DNA of 64,000 nucleotides from Isoetes taiwanensis (Eukaryota; Streptophyta; Lycopodiopsida; Isoetales; Isoetaceae), in the NCBI GenBank assembly GCA_021234155.1, contig JAJEKV010000013.1:5834775-5898774 (forward strand), read 5' to 3'. Position 1 is the first letter of the stretch, and every line of letters starts with the position of its first letter. Shown in pieces: positions 56,851 to 64,000 of the stretch. Position numbers and translations under genes: made by a program. The notes beneath the pieces are model-generated. The model was not told where the DNA came from. It saw nothing but the letters and a program-made list of their open reading frames with translations, and made no database searches.

Positions 56851-57436
56851 TTTCATGTATGGATGAACATATGGGCTTGTAAAGAACTAGGAGAAAGTTG
56901 AGCAAGTACATTCTGTCTGGTTTGATTTAGAATGGGATTCTTGTGGTAATTGGTTGTCAGATCATTTAATTGCTGCTGTAGGTAATGATGCCCATTTGTA
57001 CTATAAAAAATAACAGGTGAAGGTAATAAAACTTGCGCTTGCATTTGCTTGCTGCTTGTTCATTTGGATGCAAGCTTGCTGCGGGAAGTTCTTTTGAAGC
57101 ACATTCTGTGTTTTCTTCCTCTTCTTTACTTGCATAGAACGTTGTTGCAGAACATGTCTGCCTGCTGCAAGCTTCTTGCAGTGCACATTTCCATATAAAG
57201 GTAGTTCAACAAGCTTTCTGGAATCACAGAAACCTGTTTGCAGGGAGGCCACTATTTTTCTATTCACAGAAACCTGTTTTCTATTCATGTTCGCACAATG
57301 ACCACTACTTTTTCGCTTCATAAATGACCAATAAGCGACATTATGTCATTGGTCAAGCCGCCTTGCTCATGTTCATTATAATGAGCAAGACATTATGTCA
57401 TTGGTCAAGTTGTTTGAGGCAAGTACGCTAGTGCGC

Positions 57437-57753
57437 CGACGCCATAGCCGTAATTGATGACAAATACATCGATCTTCTCAGAGATTTTTTGAGATCAACG
57501 ATGTTGTCCAACATTGTTTGCCACCGCTATCTATTGTTAGCACTTGGGCTAGGCTTGCTTTCCATACAACCGATTTTGGATGGGGAGCCTATTCATTCCG
57601 TCCCGCTGGATTTCAAGAACCTCGTGTTTGCTCGCTTTCCCAACCGCAAGGATCCAAGAACACCAACATGATCCCGGCCTTGCTCCACTTGCCATGGCCA
57701 GGTTTAAGGATCTCACGCAAGAAATTGTTGGTGATGTTGATTATTTGACTTGA
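57437..57753 (+). pseudogene. Captured BAHD acyltransferase 3' fragment
   Basis: Read across three frames: AIAVIDDKYIDLLRDFLRST, then VSTWARLAFHTTDFGWGAYS with the family signature DFGWG (about 57568-57582), then MARFKDLTQEIVGDVDYLT and a stop at 57751-57753. This order and the end match BAHD (HXXXD) acyltransferases, which acylate phenolics, alcohols and amines. The HXXXD half is absent. Two frameshifts (about 57520 and 57690) make it a pseudogene. Confidence 0.75.
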
Positions 57754-58883
57754 TCGTGTCTTGATCATACCTTTTATCCGATCAATTCTCCCCATCATCA
57801 TCACCGTGATCATGGTCGTGATCATCCCCATATCATTCATTACCTGTAAAACAAAGTAATCGAGATTTATTTTATTTTTTCCCCGCCCCCTGTAATTGGC
57901 TTGTAGAGATAGGGATTATACCCTCTCAGAGTTCCAGAATAACATGACCGATACACACCAGGTCCTACTCCATTATTTAATTGTAAGATCAGCTTTCACG
58001 TGTAAGTGCATCGAGGATTCATTGATTTTGATGTAAGATTTATTGTCCATTCATGGCCTAGCTGTTGAGGACATTGATCTCTTTAAGTGTGTCAGTCTGG
58101 CTGGAAGCATGAGTATGATTGGTGATGTAAAGTCAATGAATAAAAAGAGAATAATGCACTGCAGGATCCTTTATGAGAGGTTGAGTTTGGTAGCCCATTA
58201 ATTGAATGCCTCGTCTCCTTTTATAGTAGCTTTGAGTTGAGTTGAGCATGTGCATGGCAGGACTTGTATCTAAACCATTAATTGTTACATGACAATCAAG
58301 AAGTTGTAGGTTGCGTTACTTAAGCGAGACATTTTCAATTTACCAGTTTTTAAGCAGTACATTATGTCATTGGTCAAGCTGTCCTGCTCATGTTCAGAAA
58401 AATATCAGACTATGTGTAGCTTATATAATCTGATATTGGTTCCACAGAACAGAACACCTAGAGCCCTAATATGACAAAAACGAGTATGTTTTTCTACTTA
58501 AGGAGTATGTCCCTTGAATAAAATGCATGGTTTGTAGAACATGCCTAAGCTTAGAGTGGCTTATTTTTTGTAATTGTCTCCGTCCAAAAGTTTGGCCATA
58601 CGTCATAATCTTTAACGATAATCACTTGATAATTGTCTCTTCTTTGATAAGCTTTGAATAACAAAATTGACTACAAGTTTTGAATAACAATGGTAGGCTT
58701 TGAATCCAATGATAAGCTTTGAATAAGATCCAATGTAGTGTTTTAATGAGATGGAATATATGATCAACAAGTGCATGATATCATGATGGTTATGAGTTCA
58801 TATGTTAATTTGTTCATGGCACAAGAAGAGGACAATTGTTTGAAGCACTTAATAGAAAACAAAAATAAAACTTAACGGAGATA

Positions 58884-59055
58884 TGTGCGAAGGTATTGCC
58901 GTTAGCATTAAGTTCAAAAAAAAATAACCTAATGGACGAATGTGCGAAGGCATTGCCGTTAGCCTTAAGTTAGACTAACTTAATAGGCACCTGTGCGAAG
59001 AAATTGCCGTTAGCATTAAGTTAGCACTAACTTAACTAAGGCAAGTGCGAACACA
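58884..59055. repeat. Subterminal tandem repeats of the Harbinger-like element
   Basis: TGTGCGAAGGYATTGCCGTT followed by AGCMTTAAGTT recurs at about 58884, 58940 and 58992 (52-56 bp period), with a further GTGCGAACAC at 59044 and 59168. Confidence 0.8.
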
Positions 59056-59321
59056 TTTTTATTTTATTGTTAAGTTAAAAAAAAATAACCTAACTTGTTC
59101 TAGTCTGAAAGGATTTAACTAGTTTCCGTTAGATTAAAGTCTTAACGGAAAGTTAACTTAGTCTTGGTGCGAACACAAGAGTCTCTTATAAGTTTAACTG
59201 GCAGTTAAAAAAAATTAACTTATTCCTAACTTAACGGCGGGTGCGAAGGTACCCTTAGAGCTATTGTATGCATCTGACTCAGTTTTGGCTTTGGGTTGCT
59301 TAATCGATTTTGCATGTTTAG

Positions 59322-59454
59322 TACTGAACTCAATGAGGTTGCAATGAGGGAGATCTTGGAAGACTTGCCCCTTGAGCTTGATTTTGCTGCAAAGCCTGCT
59401 TACTCTGCTTTAGATGCAGCTGGTCTTCCCCCACAGTCTGTGGCAAATTCACAT
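59322..59454 (+). CDS. Candidate exon of an unidentified gene (penultimate)
   Basis: Between an acceptor (TGTTTAG) and a donor (CAT|GTATGG) one frame reads TELNEVAMREILEDLPLELD and AAKPAYSALDAAGLPPQ without a stop. The composition looks coding. Phase after the donor fits the candidate exon at 60704-60871. Family not recognised. Confidence 0.35.
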
Positions 59455-59863
59455 GTATGGTATTTATAGTAATGGTGAATTTTCTTACATGGGGTTGCGC
59501 AAAAACATAAAGGCTAGAACGGCTTTTAATTTTGAACAGTCGTATGTTAGGTAATCATTGGATTTAGGTAAGATCATATAAAAAAAGTTTATATGCTATC
59601 ATACTAAGTATGGTCCAGCCTTTTTTGTTTTTTTTTTTTTTGCATATTTCTTTAATGGGACGTTATCCAATGAGCAAATAGAAGAGCTTCTGGGATGCTT
59701 AAGAATGATGTAAGATTGGAGATAAAGTGGAGTTGGGCGCCCTGATTTATTTCCTGTTGGTTTGGCAAATGAGAAGTAAATCTTGATTTGGCAACAATCG
59801 GTGTTAGTCGAGAATTTATATTAACGGATCTTACAAGTTATAGACATTAAAATGCCATGATAA

Positions 59864-60550
59864 GAGGATATTAGCCTATAAAATATAAAGGGGGAGTTGC
59901 AGAACTAGGGAACAGGGTAAAGCATTGCATATGGAAATGGGGGATTGTTGCATATGGAAACGAGGAACACATTGCATGTAGAAACAGAGTACAATTGAAA
60001 GTATGTTTGGTAGGAGGATATATATATCACAAAGGGGGATTGTTGTCATAATGGGGTATGGATATTGATTGTTTTAAGGGGTACGCACATATGGAATGGG
60101 GTACAAATAAATAAATTTTCGAGTAAGGGGATATTAAACTATAAAATCACAAAAGGGGGAGTGTTGAGAAAAAGGGTATGAATAGTGGTTGCAAGAAATG
60201 GGGTACAAATATTGCATATGTAGAAATGGGGTACAAATGAAGAAAATTTTGAGCAAGGGGATATGAAACTACAAAATCACAAAAGGGGGATTGTTGAGGA
60301 AAGGGGTATGAATATTGGTTGCAAGAAATGGGGTACGAATAGTGCATATGTCACATAGGGTACAAATGAAGAAATTTTCGAGTAAGGGGATATTAAACTA
60401 CAAAATCACAAAGGGGGATAGTTGCTAGAAAAGGGTATGAACATTAATTGTAAGAAATGGGGTATGAACATTACATATGGCAATAGGGGATATAAAAAAA
60501 ACTTCAAATAAGAGGATACTAATCTACAAAATCACAAAGGGGGGAATGTG
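59864..60550. repeat. Tandem array of a ~125-130-bp repeat
   Basis: Units begin with GGGGATATTAAACTACAAAA followed by TCACAAAGGGGG at about 60128, 60256, 60386 and 60511, with two diverged ones at 59864 and 60014. Each continues with GGGTATGAATATTG, GCAAGAAATGGGGTACRAAT and GAAGAAATTTTCGAGTAA. The array lies between two candidate exons and so may be intronic. Confidence 0.85.
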
Positions 60551-60703
60551 GCAAAATACCCCGTTTCTGAAAATCATTGCTATTCCACGAAAAGGGGGAT
60601 TTTGAGGGGGTTTTTACGGGGGATTTTAAGGAGGATGTGGGCATCGTTTTTGATGTGTTACCAACTAGGCTTCTGCTGTCATGATTCAACACCGTCATTT
60701 CAG

Positions 60704-60871
60704 GTAATAACAAATAGGGCTGATAAGTATTTGCAATGTTTTGGTAAAGGAAATATGGTAATAAAGATGAAGCGTCTTATATTAGCCCTTTTAATTAGAG
60801 CCTGGAGCAACTTGATGCATGTCTGTCATGGACAAACAAGGGGCAAGGGCTCACCTCCTGATGAAAATTGA
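60704..60871 (+). CDS. Candidate last exon of an unidentified gene
   Basis: After an acceptor TCATTTCAG the frame reads VITNRADKYLQCFGKGNMVI, KMKRLILALLIRAW and HGQTRGKGSPPDEN, then TGA at 60869-60871. Joined in phase 0 with 59322-59454. Family not recognised. Confidence 0.35.
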   Translation, partial: VITNRADKYLQCFGKGNMVIKMKRLILALLIRAWSNLMHVCHGQTRGKGSPPDEN

Positions 60872-60999
60872 TTTGTCCAGGTTCAATAATTAATTTGGTC
60901 TAGTTCATTGAAATCATTGCTAACCATTCTAGAATGGAGCTCGCATGAAATGACAAAAACCTCTCATTCATCTCAGCAAATTTTCTACAATGGTGGATA

Positions 61000-61625
61000 G
61001 TGGGTAGCTGCGCACATGCGAACTACCCACGAAGAAAAATAGAGGGAACGTCCAATTATACAACTTGGACCCCATAAAATACAATGCTAATAGAAGTTTG
61101 TTTGTGTACCTACCGAAAACTTATCACCGGGATTAAAAAACCCGCCCTTTCGGGTTTTTGAGGAAAAACCCTAGTGATAAGCCTTCAGCAAGGGGCTTGG
61201 ACAAACGTAAGGCTGAGAATTCGCTCCCAAAAAACCCACGAATGGAGAAGTCGAAGCTGCTGCCGCTTGCCAACCTGTACATGCACATCACCAACACGAG
61301 AACAAATGTGACAAAACAAACCTCCTGAAGTGGAGGGGCTGATCATGCGTGCCACGCGACAACAAAACAAAAACCTCTTCAAATAGAGGGGCTGGTCACG
61401 CGTGCCAGGTGACAAATACATTAAACAATTAAGGGGAGGGGGGGGGTGGGTTTCAAAGAATAGAGAATAAGGTACTGCTGAGAGAGAAGAGGAAGCGCCG
61501 ATGAGACGTTGATGAAGAACCCCGCCTAATATAGCGATCTCCCAACCAGAGAAGGCATGCAATGCATGCATGCAAGACTCACTCCCTCTAGCATCGCGAT
61601 CCGAGGGCTCGGATCGATGACATTG
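61000..61625 (-). mobile_element. Hairpin-rich non-coding unit with TATA promoter (locus 2)
   Basis: On the minus strand, in order: palindrome CGATCCGAG-CC-CTCGGATCG (about 61617-61598), GCTATATTAGGC as TATA region (about 61535), a pyrimidine-rich leader, twin-hairpin modules at about 61413-61374 and 61357-61318, stem module E (61181-61120) and hairpin GTGGGTAGTTCGC...GCAGCTACCCAC (about 61032-61008). The order equals locus 1 at 19.9-20.9 kb. The sequences differ but keep pairing. The 128-codon frame on this strand (61571-61185) has no domain and is probably fortuitous. Confidence 0.55.
61120..61181 (-). other. Stem-loop module (copy E) in the non-coding unit
   Basis: CTTATCAC (61181-61174) pairs with GTGATAAG (61127-61120), extended by GGG/CCC pairs. 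The interior carries GGGTTTTTCCTCAAAAACCC, a GAAA-capped hairpin and CGGGTTTTTTAATCCC. Confidence 0.7.
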
Positions 61626-63600
61626 TAGCTAGTGCATGCAGAAGTGCATATGCTAACTTTTATTTAAAAAGCAGAATGGTAGGCTCAATTTTTTAGTTTA
61701 TTATTCTATTGCCATCATAGGACACAGATAAATTACGTTTGCAAATGCTTTTTATAAAATTTAGTTGAAAAAAAAATGTTTTAATAAAAAATAAGGTTTT
61801 TATGAGAGGTTCTTTTTTACCAAACCATTATATGTAATACCTAAGTCACTAAAAATAGATAAAGAAGAGAAGCACTAGAGAGAGAATGTCAAAATTGTTT
61901 TCGCACTAATGACTTGAGCTACAGAGGTCAGATTCAGATGATCTTGAGGTCGTTGGAAAGCTTATATGTAGAGCTTTCCATTGGCATATGATTTGATCTA
62001 GATCTATCAAGATAGGTACCTTCTTTTTGTACTTTACTATCTGGATATATTCTTGAAAAGTGTAGGTTTGATGGTAATATGCTTTTTATCACAACTTTTG
62101 AATTCGAACTTCGTTTTGCGTGTTTTAATTACTTTGGAAAGCTCTCTCTGGGATCGTTCTAATGGTCTATGCTTATGCTCATATTTGGTTAAGTTTTCTG
62201 GATGAAAACCAAATTTTCCTGCGGATTTGGTAGGGTTTCAGACCTGATTGAAATATGATTTACACAATAGCAGTCCAGCTGATCATTCTGGTCATTTTTT
62301 TGTCCTGTATCATTATAGTGCAGTAAAAGTTTATGAAGATATTGATGAGATGATGTTATCGTGACCACGTTTTGTATGGGGGGAAAAGAAACAAGGTGCT
62401 ACGCACGGAGGGTTGCCCTCCATGGCCGGAGGGTGAAGGGGCTTAATTCATAGTTCAAAGTCATGTTTTGACAATCAATTCAAAGCAACAACAATGCGAC
62501 AACAATGGTGTAGAGGGAGCATCAATATCGGTGCTCCCTCTACACCTTGGGCATGGCAAATGCGTATAGACCATTTCTAGGAAATGTGCTCTTCAAGGCA
62601 AAGTTGACCTCACGTAGTGTGCAAAAAATGACCTTGATGTGCTAGAATATGGGGCAAGTCCATTTCAATAGCGATGACACGATTGCAATGATACGAAATA
62701 ATTTTTGAAATTTAATTTTTAAGCATATGTTTCCACATTTAAAGTATGGGACAAAGTTTGATGGTTTTAGTGTGGCATGAACCGCCTTGGCGGATTTTTG
62801 TCTACAAAAGACCTTAAGAAATGGTTAACAGTGGTCAATATACGACCTTTGAATACTTTCAAGGTCCAAAAATGCAATGGCCTTAGAGCATGTTGGTCTA
62901 AAATAGACCTTAGAAAATGGTCAACAATGGGACATTGCTCTAAATTGCTTATTGTTTCTATATATCTTCAAGTGTTGGGGCATCATGGATTACCTTGTGG
63001 ACTCTATGGTTTACGTAGAATATACCATGTCTTAATATTGAATCATATAATGTGAACGATCAATGCAGAATCTGAAAGGCGTGCTTTGATAAATACATGG
63101 GAAGTTTTTAGCATGTTTTTGCCTATGGTCCAATATAATGTTTGTTTTCAAGCAAACCTAGGGCTAAAAAAAACATAAATAATGCAATGGTTAGGGGTTT
63201 GCTCAACGATTTTTTTAGACTGAAGCGGCTGCCCAGAGGGTTTGAGCACTATCATGGAAACAATATCGTGAAAAATTTGGTCTTTGGCAAAAATAAAGCT
63301 TAGGTTTTTTTTCTGACGCTAAGCGGGCACGAGACGGCATCTAGTTGGGGCATGTTTGCGGCAATTAGAATAAAGGCAAATGGGCTTGATTTCGCAACTA
63401 TGTTACAGACATAAATAATGTGGCAGTAGCCCACAAAGTTTAGCTGCAAGAACGAACGATGGTTTCATACAAATCCGGGTGAAAGGCATAGAGCAATAGC
63501 TGCATGAAGTAAGATTGGATGCTTCAGTAAAACGGGGTGAATCAAAGCAATTTTTTTTACAGCCCAAGAGATTAAAAATCCATCCCAGCTCATTTTATGC
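61626..63600. other. No gene recognised
   Basis: AT-rich sequence. A TCGTTGGAAAGCTTATATGT...GAGCTTTCCATTGG palindrome (about 61952-61987) resembles one at 54548-54585. A 92-codon frame at 62777-63055 has internal repetition (GACCTTARGAAATGGT) and no domain. Confidence 0.35.
62507..62546. repeat. Perfect 15-bp hairpin
   Basis: GGTGTAGAGGGAGCA and TGCTCCCTCTACACC flank a 10-base loop. It is an isolated perfect inverted repeat; there is no flanking poly-T or coding gene to interpret it. Confidence 0.85.
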
Positions 63601-63625
63601 TTTTAATACCCTCCAAAGGTTTCAG

Positions 63626-64000
63626 CTACTGGATGGTGGAATTTGAAGTTGTAATTTCAATGTGGAAATGTTGCTATAATTAATCTCTCTCCGGATCTAC
63701 TTCAGATAATAATGCCAAGACTCCACGTGAAAACAGAGAATTTAAGAGCTGCACCATAAATACGTGAAAAATCTGTGGACCTGGAAATGAATTGCATGAT
63801 CTGCTGCTCATTTTATAAAGGTGGTTTTCTATTGGCCATCACGTCATGTTTTTTAATTCTTTCCAACAAAGGTCTCTACTGGATGGTGGAATTTGAAGTT
63901 CTATTACAATGTTGCTTTAATGGTTAATCTCTCTCCGGATCTACTTCACATGATAATACCAAGACTCCACGTGAAAACAGAGAAATTTAGGAACAGCACC
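63626..64000 (+). repeat. Tandem duplication with 250-bp offset
   Basis: Two copies of about 125-130 bp begin CTACTGGATGGTGGAATTTG at 63626 and 63876. Both contain TTAATCTCTCTCCGGATCTA and CCAAGACTCCACGTGAAAAC. The second runs to the end of the window, so the array may continue. Confidence 0.9.

Larger units (their letters stand above)
55825..59254. mobile_element. PIF/Harbinger-like TIR element carrying captured gene fragments, 3.43 kb
   Basis: The left end GGGTACCTTCGCACTCGCCG and the right end on the other strand, GGGTACCTTCGCACCCGCCG, match at 19 of 20 positions, and pairing continues through TTAAGTTAGG. TTA flanks both ends (55822-55824 and 59255-59257), the usual PIF/Harbinger target duplication. 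Subterminal regions are rich in GTTAAGTTAG and GTGCGAA motifs on both sides. No transposase or Myb-like protein is visible. The interior holds intronless fragments of a PPR gene and of a BAHD acyltransferase gene, so it is a Pack-type element. A ~45-bp segment (CATTATGTCATTGGTCAAG with CTGCTCATGTTCA) is repeated at 57340-57410 and 58360-58400. Confidence 0.85.

Noticed and set aside
61185-61571. 128-codon minus-strand frame as a protein of the non-coding unit
   Set aside because: No domain, the corresponding frame is not conserved at locus 1, and conservation between loci is in paired bases rather than codons.

Overview
The window looks like a transposon-rich nuclear segment from a land plant. 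The genes have many introns with GT-AG (and one GC-AG) boundaries. Introns and spacers are AT-rich, and L1-type LINEs, tRNA-derived SINEs, Ty1/copia, CACTA and PIF/Harbinger-like elements are nested in one another. A plant PPR fragment, a BAHD acyltransferase fragment and a plastid-type aspartate-semialdehyde dehydrogenase support a vascular plant. The abundance of LINEs and long introns would suit a fern or another large-genome lineage, but I cannot fix the species. There are no prokaryotic or organellar features.

Layout. 1-1772: unrecognised. 1773-11680: a 9.9-kb CACTA-type DNA transposon (matching ends, AAA target duplication) with no visible transposase. It carries inverted subterminal repeats, a 2.1-kb satellite of 19-bp units, three 307-bp tandem repeats and a nested poly(A) retroposon. 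11.8-15 kb: truncated LINE and a broken copia fragment. 15.6-17.4 kb: a six-exon cyclin gene with an apparent one-base frameshift. 18.6-19.9 kb: LINE remnant. 19.9-22.7 kb: a non-coding, TATA-containing unit rich in RNA-like hairpins, plus a tRNA-derived SINE. 22.9-28.4 kb: a 5'-truncated L1 with 13-bp target duplications, itself split by a 2.4-kb insertion that ends in a perfect 123-bp foldback. 28.6-30.5 kb: LINE, minus strand.

30.7-35.9 kb: intact 11-exon aspartate-semialdehyde dehydrogenase gene with a duplicated pseudo-exon. 36-38.5 kb: LINE debris. 39.2-40.9 kb: intact five-exon TIM22-like import/carrier family gene with one GC-AG intron. 41.9-42.6 kb: MITE. 43.6-46 kb: unrecognised coding relics. 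46.1-47.5 kb: a tandem array of a tRNA-derived SINE. 49.2-54.6 kb: the most complete LINE (ORF1 and ORF2, minus strand, frameshifted). 55.8-59.3 kb: a 3.4-kb PIF/Harbinger-like element (TTA duplication) holding exon fragments of two unrelated genes, a PPR and a BAHD acyltransferase. 59.3-60.9 kb: possible last two exons of an unidentified gene around a 125-bp repeat array. 61.0-61.6 kb: a second locus of the hairpin-rich TATA unit. 61.6-64 kb: mostly featureless, ending in a tandem duplication.

The most unusual signal is a stem-enclosed sequence module of about 60-70 nt. It occurs near the 3' ends of three LINE copies and inside both TATA-driven non-coding units. Its closing stem varies in sequence but keeps pairing, which hints at a structured RNA element shared by LINEs and a possible non-autonomous partner.
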